A stretch of DNA of 64,000 bases from Streptomyces sp. NBC_00425 (GTDB lineage: Bacteria; Actinomycetota; Actinomycetes; Streptomycetales; Streptomycetaceae). Shown here piece by piece: positions 35,982 through 45,059 of this stretch. Below the pieces are notes generated by a model. The model was not told where the DNA came from, made no database searches, and saw nothing but the letters and a program-made list of their open reading frames with translations. Position 1 is the first letter of the stretch. The number at the start of each line of letters is the position of its first letter. A program made the translations under genes and the position numbers. The stretch covers positions 7,626,001-7,690,000 of the forward strand of contig NZ_CP107928.1 of assembly GCF_036030735.1 (NCBI RefSeq), read 5' to 3'.

Positions 35982-36020
35982 GGCGGACCTCCGCAGCTCG
36001 GTTCCGTCACTGTCGCGTTG

Positions 36021-36042
36021 ATTTCTGTCGCCCGACAGAAAT
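36021..36042. promoter_or_regulatory. Palindrome ATTTCTGTCG-CC-CGACAGAAAT, candidate TetR operator
   Basis: Two perfect 10-base inverted arms flank two bases. It lies 40 bases before the DUF1989 operon start (minus) and 114 bases before the TetR start (plus). Apart from one base, the same palindrome, with the same CCTAA flank read on the minus strand, stands before the APC permease at 45060-45081. Confidence 0.75.
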
Positions 36043-36155
36043 TAGGTCCGGGGCGGGTCGCCGCCGTTGCCCTCCGGTTGCGGGCCGGTTACCGACTCCT
36101 CACCGGGGGCCCGGTCGAAGATCGCCGGGCCGGTGCGTGTGCGAGGATCGAACGC

Positions 36156-36782
36156 ATGGGGACCGACAGCGGGCGTCGAGTGGGCCGGCCGCGTGCCGCG
36201 CAGCGCCCGGACAGCGGGCTCGCGCCGCGCGCCGAACTTCTCGTGGCGGCCGCGGAGTTGTTCACCACGCGCGGCTACGCCGCCACCACGACCCGGGCCG
36301 TCGCCGAACGCGCGGGCATGCGCCAGGCCTCCATGTACCACTACGTCTCCGGCAAGGAGGAGCTGCTCGCCGACCTGCTGGAGTCGACGGTCGCGCCGTC
36401 GCTGACCTGCGCCCGCGAGCTGCTCGCCGACACCGCGCGGCCGGCCGAGGAGCGGCTGTGGGAGCTGTGCCGCACCGACGTGGAGCTGCTCTGCGGCGGC
36501 CCCCACAACCTCGGCGGCCTCTATCTGCTCCCCGAGGTGCGCGCCGAGCGGTTCGCCGGCTTCCATGCCGTGCGCGCCGAACTCAAGGACGCCTACCGTC
36601 GGCTGATCGCCGCGACGAAGGCGGGCGACGCGCTCGAGGCGGAGGAGCTCGACGTGCGCACCGACCTGGTCTTCGGGCTCATCGAGGGTGTCATCCTCGT
36701 CCGCCGGTCGGGTCCGGAGGGCTCCGCCCCGCGTTTCGCCCGCGCCACCGCGGACGCCGCCCTGCGCATCGTCCGCGACTGA
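36156..36782 (+). CDS. TetR-family transcriptional regulator
   Basis: This 208-residue protein has a TetR helix-turn-helix at residues 25-70 (AELFTTRGYAATTTRAVAERAGMRQASMYHYVSGKEELL) and an alpha-helical ligand domain behind it. The ATG at 36156 has GAGGA at a normal distance; the open frame upstream is not conserved. It is divergent from the DUF1989-carboxylase operon and is the best candidate for the protein that binds the palindrome at 36021 and its copy at 45060. Its ligand may be guanidine, urea or a derivative, which is inferred from context only. Two hairpins follow the gene. Confidence 0.88.
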   Translation: MGTDSGRRVGRPRAAQRPDSGLAPRAELLVAAAELFTTRGYAATTTRAVAERAGMRQASMYHYVSGKEELLADLLESTVAPSLTCARELLADTARPAEERLWELCRTDVELLCGGPHNLGGLYLLPEVRAERFAGFHAVRAELKDAYRRLIAATKAGDALEAEELDVRTDLVFGLIEGVILVRRSGPEGSAPRFARATADAALRIVRD

Positions 36783-36808
36783 CGATGGCCGTGCGCGACT
36801 GACCCCGT

Positions 36809-36846
36809 GGGCGAGCGGGCCTCGCCCGTACCGCCCCAAGGGCGGT
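36809..36846 (+). terminator. Two short hairpins after the TetR gene
   Basis: GGGCGAG at 36809-36815 pairs with CTCGCCC at 36821-36827, and ACCGCCC at 36830-36836 pairs with GGGCGGT at 36840-36846. The pair lies 26 bases after the TetR stop. Confidence 0.6.
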
Positions 36847-37098
36847 GCTCTCATCCGTCCCGGTGAACTGTTTCGCACACCCGTGTTCCGTTACGCAGGG
36901 TGTTCGCATGATTGCGTGGCGTGCAAATGGGCTGAGATTACTCCACGTACGGGAGTGGTTTCAGGCGGTTGCCGAATATGACACGGCGATGATCCGGTCG
37001 GACTAAGCTCGCCCGCGGCGCACCGAGTTGAGGCGAATTCGTGCGCTTGTTCCCCGATATCCCGAAGATGACGACAGATCCCTACAGAGGGTGCCCAC
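36847..37098. other. Leader region before the rar conservon, no gene seen
   Basis: No coding sequence is supported here. The region is less GC-rich than its surroundings and should carry the rarA promoter. A dyad ACTCC-N7-GGAGT is present near 36939-36957, but no convincing -35/-10 pair was found. Confidence 0.4.
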
Positions 37099-38721
37099 AT
37101 GGTGAGTGTTCAGTCCCCACCCGGTCGCCGAGAACTTCCCCTTGCGCGCGTGCTGTTGCTGCCCGCGATACTGATGGCCGCGGCGACCGGTGCCGCCGTC
37201 GCCCTGGTGGCGGCGCAGGCCCGGTTCGCCGTCGGCGTCTGCGGAGGCCTCGCCACCCTTCTGGTGATCGCAGCGGGAGCCGAGTCGGTCCGTCGCGGCC
37301 GGCGACTGCGGGAACTGCGCGCGGAGCGGGACCAGCGCCTCGAGTACCTGGAACGACGCGTCGCCGACCACGCCGAGGAGAACCGCCGCCTCGCCCAGGA
37401 CCACGTGCCGAGCGCCGTCCAGTGGCTGCGCGCCGGAAATTCCCCCAGGGAGGTGATGCGCGACCTCAGCGAGAGTGATCCTTCGTTCCGCGAACTCGAC
37501 GACTCCCAGCGTGCCGTGGTCCGCAGGATCCTCGACATCGTCGACCACGAGGAGTCCCTGCGCGACTCCGCCCAGCGTTCCTTCGTCAGCGTCGCCCGCC
37601 GGGTGCAGGCCATCGTCCACCAGCAGGCCGCGGAACTGCGGGAGATGGAGGAGGACCACGGCCGCAACCCCGAGGTCTTCGACGACCTGCTGCGCATCGA
37701 CCACGGCACCGCGCTGATCGGACGCCTCGCCGACTCCATCGGCGTGCTCGGCGGCGGCCGGCCCGGCCGCAACTGGCCCCAGCCGGTCCCGCTGTACAGC
37801 GTGCTGCGCGGCGCCATGTCCCGCATCCTCGAATACCGGCGTATCCAGCTGGACTCCATCGCCAAGGTCAACATCCGCGGGCTCTCCGTCGAACCGCTCA
37901 TCCACGCGCTCGCCGAACTCCTCGACAACGCCACCCGCTACTCGCCCCCGCAGAGCAAGGTGCACGTCAACGCGGTCGAGGTGCAGATCGGCATCGCCAT
38001 CGAGATCGAGGACGCCGGCGTCAGCCTCAGCGAAGAGGCCCGCGCCAAGGCCGAACGCATGCTGGAGCAGGCCAAGGCGGGCGTCGACATCCAGGACGTC
38101 GGCGGCACCCCGCGCCTGGGCCTCGCGGTCGTCGGCCGTCTGTGCACCTCGTTCAACCTCCAGGTCTCGCTGCGCACCTCGGCCTACGGCGGCGTCCGGG
38201 CCGTCCTCATCGTGCCGAGCGAGATGCAGACCTCCGACCCGGCCCCCGGTTTCGCGCACGGCATCGGCGCCACCGCCGTACCGCAGATCGACCTGAGCAC
38301 GATCGGCGAGGGCCCCAAGCGCCCGCCCAAGAAGCGCCGCCCCACCAACGCGCGCATTCCGGCCGGAGTCTCCCTGACCGACGACGTGCCCGAGGTCACC
38401 GAGTGGACCGAGCAGGGCCTGCCCCAGCGCCGCAGCAAGACCACCATCCCGATCACCCAGCGCTACGCCGAGGCGTACGCCGCCCAGGAGGCCGCCCGCG
38501 AGGGCAAGCCCGACCCGTTCGCACGGCCCGAGCCGGAGCCGCAGCCCGCGGCGGAGAAGCGCGAGCCCGGACTGGCCTTCGAGGCCTTCTGGGAGGGCCT
38601 GAAGAAGGTCGCTCCGCCCGGCGTGCACCCCACGGACTTCACCCGCAATCCGACCGCCTACCTGCACCTGCTCGAAGACAAGGCCAAGACCGAGGCCGAC
38701 GATGAAGGGGACACCACGTGA
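37099..38721 (+). CDS. rarA: Conservon sensor-kinase-like protein RarA (CvnA)
   Basis: This 540-residue protein is the membrane sensor of a conservon, a four-to-five-gene unit found in many copies in Streptomyces. Two hydrophobic segments lie at residues 15-35 and 42-62. A histidine-kinase-like ATPase domain occupies about 245-380, with LAELLDNATRYSPP as the N box and GGTPRLGLAVVGRL as the G box. The dimerisation part lacks an obvious phosphoacceptor His. The last 150 residues are Pro- and charge-rich. From memory the proteins of this S. coelicolor unit (cvn9, rarABCDE) form a membrane complex that affects aerial mycelium. The order and P450 type here fit that unit. Confidence 0.9.
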   Translation: MVSVQSPPGRRELPLARVLLLPAILMAAATGAAVALVAAQARFAVGVCGGLATLLVIAAGAESVRRGRRLRELRAERDQRLEYLERRVADHAEENRRLAQDHVPSAVQWLRAGNSPREVMRDLSESDPSFRELDDSQRAVVRRILDIVDHEESLRDSAQRSFVSVARRVQAIVHQQAAELREMEEDHGRNPEVFDDLLRIDHGTALIGRLADSIGVLGGGRPGRNWPQPVPLYSVLRGAMSRILEYRRIQLDSIAKVNIRGLSVEPLIHALAELLDNATRYSPPQSKVHVNAVEVQIGIAIEIEDAGVSLSEEARAKAERMLEQAKAGVDIQDVGGTPRLGLAVVGRLCTSFNLQVSLRTSAYGGVRAVLIVPSEMQTSDPAPGFAHGIGATAVPQIDLSTIGEGPKRPPKKRRPTNARIPAGVSLTDDVPEVTEWTEQGLPQRRSKTTIPITQRYAEAYAAQEAAREGKPDPFARPEPEPQPAAEKREPGLAFEAFWEGLKKVAPPGVHPTDFTRNPTAYLHLLEDKAKTEADDEGDTT

Positions 38722-39125
38722 TCCAGCAGCGCCAAAACTTCGACTGGCTGCTCAAGGAGCTCTACGACGGCGTTCCGGGCATCGAGATGATCGTGGTGCT
38801 GTCGGCCGACGGACTGCGCATCGCCCGCTACGCCGGCGACCCCGACGCCGCCGACCGGGTCGCCGCGGCCTGCGCCGGCCTGCAGAGCCTCGCCACCGCC
38901 GTCGGACAGGAGATCCACTCCAGCAACGGCGAGATGGACATGGTCGTCATCGACCTGAGCGGCGGCTACTTCTACATGATGTCGGCCGGCGCCAACGCCT
39001 ACCTCGCGGTCCTCGCCGACGTGCGCTGCGAGGCGGGCCGCATGAGCGGCATGATGCGCGACCTGGTCGTCCGTATCGGCGCCCACCTGACCAGTCCTCC
39101 CCGGCGCAACGGGCAGAACGTATGA
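38718..39125 (+). CDS. rarB: Roadblock/LC7 domain protein RarB (CvnB)
   Basis: This 135-residue protein is a Roadblock/LC7 fold protein, the family that regulates small GTPases. The domain covers most of the chain, with FDWLLKELYDGVPGIEMIVVLSADGLRIA and MDMVVIDLSGGYFYMMSAGANAYLAVLAD. The GTG start overlaps the stop of rarA (GTGA). The gene ends four bases into the start of rarC. It is expected to bind the GTPase RarD. Confidence 0.93.
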   Translation: MIQQRQNFDWLLKELYDGVPGIEMIVVLSADGLRIARYAGDPDAADRVAAACAGLQSLATAVGQEIHSSNGEMDMVVIDLSGGYFYMMSAGANAYLAVLADVRCEAGRMSGMMRDLVVRIGAHLTSPPRRNGQNV

Positions 39126-39544
39126 CCCCTCCGCAACGCCGGCGGCGACAACCCCTGCCCGTACCTCCCCCGCAGCCCCCGCCGTCCCCGCAAGGCGCGG
39201 AGGCCCCGCAGGAGGGGGAGGGCAAGAACCCCGAACGGCTGTACATCATCACGGGAGCGGACGGCGAGCGGGCGCCCCTCGACCTCGTCACGCTGATCGT
39301 GGCGCGCGCCGAGACGCCGTCGTCGGCCCCGCCGGAACAGATCGCGGTGCTGCGGATGTGCGGCGCCCCGCTCTCGGTGGCCGAGGTGTCGGCCTATCTG
39401 GGCCTGCCGTTCAGCGTGGTGACGGTGCTGCTGACCGAGATGCTGGCGGCCGAGCTCGTCCAGGCACGCGCCCCCATCGTCCGGCAGCAGCTCCCCGACC
39501 GGTCCCTTCTCGAAGCGGTGATGCATGGACTTCAACGGCTCTGA
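39122..39544 (+). CDS. rarC: DUF742 protein RarC (CvnC)
   Basis: This 140-residue protein is the DUF742 member of the conservon. A Pro-rich N terminus (residues 8-35) is followed by the domain core RLYIITGADGERAPLDLVTLIVA and a winged-helix-like segment VLRMCGAPLSVAEVSAYLGLPFSVVTVLLTEML. The ATG overlaps the stop of rarB (ATGA) and the 3' end overlaps rarD by 20 bases. The precise role of the DUF742 partner is unknown. Confidence 0.91.
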   Translation: MTPPQRRRRQPLPVPPPQPPPSPQGAEAPQEGEGKNPERLYIITGADGERAPLDLVTLIVARAETPSSAPPEQIAVLRMCGAPLSVAEVSAYLGLPFSVVTVLLTEMLAAELVQARAPIVRQQLPDRSLLEAVMHGLQRL

Positions 39545-40145
39545 CACGCTCCCCGGCCCACGGGCCGAGGACCACCTGCCGCACACCACCACCGCCGCGG
39601 CGAAGATCGTCATCGTGGGCGGCTTCGGCGTCGGCAAGACCACCATGGTCGGCTCCGTCAGCGAGATCAGGCCGCTGACCACCGAGGAGACCATGACCCA
39701 GGCGGGCATCGGGGTCGACGACAACTACGGCTCCGAGACCAAGACCGCCACCACCGTGGCCATGGACTTCGGCCGCATCCGCATCACCGAAGAGGTCGTG
39801 CTCTACCTCTTCGGCACCCCCGGCCAGGAGCGTTTCTGGTTCTTGTGGAACGGGCTCTTCGAAGGGGCGCTGGGCGCGGTCGTCCTGGTCGACACCCGCC
39901 GCCTCGAGGTCAGCTTCGAGGTCATGGGCCGGCTGGAGGAGGGCGGCGTGCCCTTCGTCGTCGCCGTCAACACCTTCCCCGACGGGCCCCGTTACCCCCT
40001 CGACGACCTGAGAGCCGCGCTCGACCTGCCGCCCGAGATCCCGATCGTGGAGTGCGACGTCCGACGCCGCGCCTCCAGCCGCGACGTCCTGATGACCCTC
40101 ATGCGCTTCCTGCACTCCCTGGCGCTCAGCCGCAGCCTCACCTGA
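39525..40145 (+). CDS. rarD: Small GTP-binding protein RarD (CvnD)
   Basis: This 206-residue protein is the GTPase of the conservon. G1 is GGFGVGKTT, the switch-II motif is LFGTPGQERF, and the base-recognition site is VAVNTFPDG in place of NKxD, as in the Cvn/MglA-like group. There is no lipidation signal. The start lies inside the end of rarC, 20 bases before its stop. The P450 gene rarE follows after 58 bases. Confidence 0.93.
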   Translation: MDFNGSDTLPGPRAEDHLPHTTTAAAKIVIVGGFGVGKTTMVGSVSEIRPLTTEETMTQAGIGVDDNYGSETKTATTVAMDFGRIRITEEVVLYLFGTPGQERFWFLWNGLFEGALGAVVLVDTRRLEVSFEVMGRLEEGGVPFVVAVNTFPDGPRYPLDDLRAALDLPPEIPIVECDVRRRASSRDVLMTLMRFLHSLALSRSLT

Positions 40146-40203
40146 CCCGCACGGCACACCGTCCATCGACACCGGATTCAGCACAGTTTCGGAGCGACCC
40201 CCT

Positions 40204-41724
40204 GTGACTCCCGAACACCCCACCCCCACCGGCGCCCCCACCGGCCCGCACGACCTCGCCCTCGACCCGCCGACCGGCTGCCCCGCGCACCTGCGCGGCC
40301 CCGGCGGACTGGCCCGCCTCTACGGCCCCGGAGCGGAGGACCTGAACGAACTGTACGAGCGACTGCGCGAGGAACACGGCCCCGTGGCGCCCGTCCTGAT
40401 CCACGACGACCTGCCGATGTGGATGGTCCTCGGTCACGCCGAGAACCTGCGCATGGTGCGCACGCCCTCGCAGTTCACCAAGGACAGCCGCATCTGGTCG
40501 CAGCTGGGGGACGGCAAGGTCAGGCCCGACCACCCGCTGATGCCGCACATCGCCTGGCAGCCCATCTGCGCCCACGCCGAGGGCGACGAGCACAAGCGGC
40601 TGCGGGGCGCGGTCACCGCGGCCCTGTCCACCATCGACGACCGCAGTGTGCGCCGCCACATCAACCGCTCCAGCCAGCGCCTGGTCAACCGCTTCTGCGA
40701 GAAGGGCGGGGCGGACCTGGTCGGCGACTTCGCCGAGCACCTCCCGATGGCCGTGATGTGCCATGTCCTGGGCATGCCCGACGAGTACAACGACACGATG
40801 GTGCACGCCGCCCGCGACGCCCTCAAGGGCACGGAGACCGCGGTCGCGAGCCACGAGTACGTCGTGGGGGCGCTCGGCCGGCTCACCGCCCGCCGCCGCG
40901 CCGAGCCCGAGGACGACTTCACCAGCCACCTCATCGGCCACCCTGCCGGACTCACCGACGACGAGATCAGGGAGCATCTGCGCCTGGTCCTCTTCGCCGC
41001 CTACGAGGCCACCGTCAACCTGCTCTCCAACGTGCTGCGCATGGTCCTCACCGACCCGCGCTTCCTCGCCCAGCTCAACGGCGGCCAGATGACGGTGGCG
41101 GAGGCGGTCGAGCAGTCCCTGTGGGACGAGCCCCCGTTCAGCACGATCTTCGGCTACTTCGCCAAGCAGGACACGGAGCTGGGCGGCCAGCGCATCCGCC
41201 GGGGCGACGGCCTCTTCTTCTCGCCCGCGCCGGGCAACGTGGACCCCCGGGTACGCCCCGACCTGTCCGCCCACATGCAGGGCAACCGCTCCCATCTCGC
41301 CTTCGGCAGCGGCCCGCACGAGTGCCCCGGCCAGGACATCGGCCGCGCCATCGCCGACGTCGGCGTCGACGCGCTGCTGATGCGGCTGCCGGACATCCAA
41401 CTCGACTGTGAAGAGGACGAGTTGCGCTGGACGACGTCCATCGCCTCGCGCCACCTGGTGGAGCTGCCGGTCCGGTTCGAGCCGAAGCCCCAGCAGGACG
41501 TCAAGCACAAGCCGAGCCACGCCCCGGTCCCGCCGCAGCGGACCATGCGCCCGGTGAGCACCCCGCCGCAGGCCCCACCCGCGCCGGAGCCCGTCACCCA
41601 GCCAGCCGCCGTGCCACGGCCCGCACCGCCCGCACCGCCCCTGCCGGCCGCGGCTCAGCCGGCCGCGCCCACCCGCAGGCCGAACGCCTGGCGCCGCTTC
41701 CTGGCCTGGTGGCGCGGCTACTGA
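40204..41724 (+). CDS. rarE: Cytochrome P450 RarE, CYP157 type lacking the ExxR motif
   Basis: This 506-residue protein has the heme-thiolate motif FGSGPHECPG with its conserved Cys, and the I-helix segment AAYEATVN. The K-helix position that normally reads ExxR is EQSLW, so the otherwise near-invariant Arg is absent; this is the known feature of the CYP157 family. The last 100 residues are a Pro/Ala-rich tail ending in a basic, Trp-rich stretch (RRFLAWWRGY), possibly a membrane contact. The GTG at 40204 opens the protein. The gene completes the conservon. The substrate is unknown. Confidence 0.92.
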   Translation: MTPEHPTPTGAPTGPHDLALDPPTGCPAHLRGPGGLARLYGPGAEDLNELYERLREEHGPVAPVLIHDDLPMWMVLGHAENLRMVRTPSQFTKDSRIWSQLGDGKVRPDHPLMPHIAWQPICAHAEGDEHKRLRGAVTAALSTIDDRSVRRHINRSSQRLVNRFCEKGGADLVGDFAEHLPMAVMCHVLGMPDEYNDTMVHAARDALKGTETAVASHEYVVGALGRLTARRRAEPEDDFTSHLIGHPAGLTDDEIREHLRLVLFAAYEATVNLLSNVLRMVLTDPRFLAQLNGGQMTVAEAVEQSLWDEPPFSTIFGYFAKQDTELGGQRIRRGDGLFFSPAPGNVDPRVRPDLSAHMQGNRSHLAFGSGPHECPGQDIGRAIADVGVDALLMRLPDIQLDCEEDELRWTTSIASRHLVELPVRFEPKPQQDVKHKPSHAPVPPQRTMRPVSTPPQAPPAPEPVTQPAAVPRPAPPAPPLPAAAQPAAPTRRPNAWRRFLAWWRGY

Positions 41725-41737
41725 GCCGGCCTCCCGT

Positions 41738-41756
41738 AACCGCTCACCGAGCGGTT
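41738..41756. terminator. Hairpin between rarE and the RluA gene
   Basis: AACCGCTC at 41738-41745 pairs perfectly with GAGCGGTT at 41749-41756 around a three-base loop. It includes the stop codon of the facing RluA gene and lies 13 bases after rarE. Confidence 0.65.
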
Positions 41757-42718
41757 TCCGGCTGCGCGGCGGCGGCCCAGCGGTCGTACGACGCCCAGGC
41801 CTGCAGCACACGTCCGCTGCGCAGCCGGTGCTCCGTCCCCGTGACCGGATCGGTGAACTCCAGTTCCCGCGCGAGCAGTTGCAGCGGACGCCGGAAGTCG
41901 CCGGCCGGCACGGGGGCAGCCACCTCGGGGTAGAGCGGATCCCCGAGGATCGGCACGCCGAGGGAGTTCAGATGGACGCGCAGCTGGTGGGTCTGCCCGG
42001 TCGCGGGCAGCAGCCGGTAGCGGCCGAGCCCCCGGGCGGCGCTGTGCTCGAGCAGTTCCACGCGGGTCACCGCGTTCGGCTCGCCCGACACCTCGTAGGC
42101 GGCCAGCACCCCGCGCTCCTTGACGATCCGGCTGCGCACCGTCCGGGGCAGGAGGAGAGCGGGGTCGTACGGCGCGACGGCCTCGTACACCTTGCGCACC
42201 CGCCGCTCACGGAACAGCCCCTGGTAGGCGCCGCGTTCCTGCGGCCGCACCGTGAACAGCACCAGCCCGGCCGTGAGCCGGTCCAGGCGGTGCGCCGCGC
42301 CGAGCGCGGGAAGGCCCAGCTCCCGCCGTAGCCGGGCCAGGGCCGTCTCCGTGACATGGCTGCCGCGCGGGGTGGTGGCCAGGAAGTGGGGTTTGTCGAC
42401 GACGACGACGTGCTCGTCGCGGTACACGATCTCCAGCGGGAACGGCACGGGCGTCTCGGCCGGCAGCTCGCGGTGGAACCACACGAACATGCCCGGCACG
42501 TACGGCGCGTCGGGCGCGACCGACGTCCCGTCGGCGCCGACCACCAGTCCGGCCGCGAGCATCCCGTCCACGATCGGGGCGCGCGCCTCGCCGAGCCGCT
42601 CCACCAGGTGCTCCCGGACGGTGGCCCAGGCGCCCTCGCCGGGCAGCCGCACCCGCACCGGGTCGATCCCGTCGCGCTGCGGCAGGGGAGAGGGCGGGGG
42701 AGGGGTGCGGCGTCTCAT
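41744..42718 (-). CDS. RluA-family pseudouridine synthase
   Basis: This 324-residue enzyme isomerises uridine to pseudouridine in rRNA or tRNA. The catalytic Asp lies in the family motif AAHRLDRLTAGLVLF. Other blocks are VVVVDKPHFLATTPRGSHV and TGQTHQLRVHLNSLGVPILGDPLYP. The N-terminal 60 residues are not clearly an S4 domain. The ATG at 42718 is preferred over a longer frame starting at 42832, which would overlap the divergent GNAT gene. The target RNA is not known. Confidence 0.9.
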   Translation of the reverse strand: MRRRTPPPPSPLPQRDGIDPVRVRLPGEGAWATVREHLVERLGEARAPIVDGMLAAGLVVGADGTSVAPDAPYVPGMFVWFHRELPAETPVPFPLEIVYRDEHVVVVDKPHFLATTPRGSHVTETALARLRRELGLPALGAAHRLDRLTAGLVLFTVRPQERGAYQGLFRERRVRKVYEAVAPYDPALLLPRTVRSRIVKERGVLAAYEVSGEPNAVTRVELLEHSAARGLGRYRLLPATGQTHQLRVHLNSLGVPILGDPLYPEVAAPVPAGDFRRPLQLLARELEFTDPVTGTEHRLRSGRVLQAWASYDRWAAAAQPETAR

Positions 42719-42830
42719 CGGGTCCAGCGTACGGCGGGGGGTGCGGGGAGGGGCCCTACGAGCGCCCAGGCCCGTGCGGTGACGGGGAAATCCGGTTGAC
42801 GGGCCGCGGCTTCTTGGCAGGATGCGGATC

Positions 42831-43412
42831 ATGCCCTACACCGCCGACCCCGTCCTGCCCGCCGGTACCCTGTCGGGCGCCCCGCAGCCCGAGCTCCGCA
42901 CCGGCGACGGCCTGCTGCTGCGCCCCTGGCGGGCCGGCGACGCGCCGGCCGTCCACGCCGCCTTCCAGGACCCGGTGATGCACCAGTGGCACATCCGGGC
43001 CGCCGACTCCGAGGAGGAGGTGGCGGGCTGGATCGAGGAGTGGCGGACGTGCTGGCAGGAGGAGAGCAGCGCCCAGTGGGCCGTCGTCGACGCGCACACC
43101 GACGAACTGCTGGGCCGGGTGGCGCTGCGCGGCGTCCAGCTGGCCGAGGGCGTGGCGGAGGTCGCGTACTGGACGACCAGGGCGGCCCGTGGCAGGGGGG
43201 TCGCGCCGCGCGCCACGACCGCCCTCACCCGGTGGGCCTTCGACGAGATCGGCTTCCACCGTCTGGAGCTGATGCACGCCACCGCCAACGAGGCCTCCTG
43301 CCGGGTCGCCGGCAAGGCGGGCTTCGCCCTGGAGGGCACCAGGCGCAGTGCGGCACTCCATCAGGACGGCTGGCACGACATGCACCTGCACGCGCGCGTG
43401 CAGGGCGACTGA
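42831..43412 (+). CDS. GNAT-family N-acetyltransferase (RimJ/RimL type)
   Basis: This 193-residue protein would transfer an acetyl group from acetyl-CoA to an amine or protein N terminus. The acetyl-CoA binding segment is AYWTTRAARGRGVAPRATTALTRWAF, followed by LELMHATANEASCRVAGKAGFALEGT, typical of the RimJ/RimL group. The ATG at 42831 has AGGA at a workable distance; an ATG three codons earlier is possible. It faces the APC permease gene tail to tail. Confidence 0.87.
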   Translation: MPYTADPVLPAGTLSGAPQPELRTGDGLLLRPWRAGDAPAVHAAFQDPVMHQWHIRAADSEEEVAGWIEEWRTCWQEESSAQWAVVDAHTDELLGRVALRGVQLAEGVAEVAYWTTRAARGRGVAPRATTALTRWAFDEIGFHRLELMHATANEASCRVAGKAGFALEGTRRSAALHQDGWHDMHLHARVQGD

Positions 43413-43462
43413 CTCTCGGCCGCCCCGCACGCACGCGTGCACGCCCTGTGCGTGTCCTCGGG

Positions 43463-45028
43463 CTACGCGTGTCCTCGGACCGTCTCCGGGAGCGCGGTCG
43501 CCGGGGCGGTCGTGCGGCCGCGGTACGCGCGGAAGGCGACGCCCGCCGCGACCGTCACGGTCAGGAACAGCACGGTGAACCACTGGAAGTACCAGTGACC
43601 GCCCGCCGGGTCGTACACCGCGGCCCGCGGCCAGGCCAGGTTGACCGTCATCAGCAGGCCGTAGAGGAGCGCGAGGGCGTTCACCGGGACGCCCCAGCGG
43701 CCCAGCGAGAACAGCGGGGCGCCCGTCTCGTCCGTGCCGGCCGAGGAGAATCCGCCGCGCAGCCTGCGGACCAGCAGCGGCCCGGTGACCATCGCGTACG
43801 CCAGGTACAGCATCACGATGCAGGTGGTGCCGATGGCCAGGAAGGCGTCCGGGGACGCGAAGTTGAGCAGCAGCAGGGCGGCCGCGAGGACGCCGACGAC
43901 CAGTGCGGGGGCGCTCGGCATGCCGGTGCGGGGGTTCACGCGCGCGAGGCGGGCGGAGAGGGGCAGTTGGCCGTCGCGGGCCATGGAGAACAGCATGCGG
44001 CAGGCCGCGGTCTGGATGGCGAGGGTTGCCACCGCGATGGCCACCACCACGTCGGCCAGCAGCGCCTTGCCCACGCCGTCCCCGAGGCTGCTGGTGAGGA
44101 CGTAGCTGAGCCCGTCGACGCCGAGGCGGCCGTCGCTGAGGCTGGGCGCGGCGAGCAGTCCGCCGAGCACGATCAGCCCGCCGAGCAGTCCCGCCGCGCC
44201 GAGCGCGGTGAGGATCGTGCGGGGCGCGGTACGCCGGGGGTGGTGGGTCTCCTCGCTCATCTCGCCCGCGCTGTCGAAGCCGATCATCACGTAGGCGGCC
44301 GTGAACGAGCCCACCGCGAGCGCCCCGAACAGCCCGGACTGGGCCGCGCCCGTGGTGTGGAAGGTGATGCCGGGGGTGCGCTCGGAGTGGGTCAGGAGCA
44401 GGACGACGATGAGGACCGCGCCGATGATCTCCGCGGTCACGCCGACCCGGTTGACCAGGGACATCACCCGGTTGTCCAGGACGTTGACGAGCGTGGTCAG
44501 CACCAGCAGGACCACGCCGAGCAGGGCGGCGTTGGCCGCGCCGTCGGGGGAGGTGGGCGCCGGGTCGTCGCCGATCAGCTGGAAACCGGACCAGATCGCC
44601 GGCAGCACCATCTGCAGCGCGAGAGCCGCCGCCGCGACCACCACGATCTGGCCGATCACCATGATCCAGCCCGCGAACCAGCCGAACGACGGCGTCGAAA
44701 GCCGCGACGACCACTGGTAGATCGCGCCGGAGATCGGGTAGCGCGCCGCCAGTTCCGCGAAGCACGCGGCGACCAGCAGCTGTCCGACCAGCACGACCGG
44801 CCACGTCCAGAAGAAGACCGGGCCGCCGAAGGCGTACCCGAAGGCGAAGAACTGGAAGACGGTCGTCAGGACGGAGATGAAGGAGAACCCGGCGGCGAAC
44901 GAGGCGTACCGGCCCAGGCTGCGATGCAGTTCCTGGCGGTAGCCGAACTCGGCGAGCGATCCGTCGCCCACGTCGGGGTGGTGCGGCGGGTCGGGACGTA
45001 CGTCGGTGGAAGTCGTGGTCGTCGTCAC
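43463..45028 (-). CDS. APC-family permease, candidate importer of the nitrogen regulon
   Basis: This 521-residue transporter has about 12 to 14 hydrophobic segments of the amino acid-polyamine-organocation superfamily. Typical features are ISGAIYQWSSRL in the third segment region and the SAGEMSEETHHPRRTAPRTI loop. The GTG at 45028 is chosen because it follows AAGGCAGG and removes a nonconserved extension. A palindrome nearly identical to the one before the DUF1989-carboxylase operon lies 32 bases upstream, so both are probably controlled by the same TetR protein. That suggests it imports guanidine, urea or a related amine, but the transport substrate cannot be read from sequence. It is divergent from a PadR gene. 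Confidence 0.9.
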   Translation of the reverse strand: MTTTTTSTDVRPDPPHHPDVGDGSLAEFGYRQELHRSLGRYASFAAGFSFISVLTTVFQFFAFGYAFGGPVFFWTWPVVLVGQLLVAACFAELAARYPISGAIYQWSSRLSTPSFGWFAGWIMVIGQIVVVAAAALALQMVLPAIWSGFQLIGDDPAPTSPDGAANAALLGVVLLVLTTLVNVLDNRVMSLVNRVGVTAEIIGAVLIVVLLLTHSERTPGITFHTTGAAQSGLFGALAVGSFTAAYVMIGFDSAGEMSEETHHPRRTAPRTILTALGAAGLLGGLIVLGGLLAAPSLSDGRLGVDGLSYVLTSSLGDGVGKALLADVVVAIAVATLAIQTAACRMLFSMARDGQLPLSARLARVNPRTGMPSAPALVVGVLAAALLLLNFASPDAFLAIGTTCIVMLYLAYAMVTGPLLVRRLRGGFSSAGTDETGAPLFSLGRWGVPVNALALLYGLLMTVNLAWPRAAVYDPAGGHWYFQWFTVLFLTVTVAAGVAFRAYRGRTTAPATALPETVRGHA

Positions 45029-45059
45029 GGCGGAACCTGCCTTGGGCCCAGGGAACGGA

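Noticed and set aside
35982..36155. Guanidine riboswitch before the DUF1989 operon
   Set aside because: I looked for one because such operons often have it, but the spacer is only 174 bases and shows only the palindrome and the divergent TetR start. A covariance model search would settle it.
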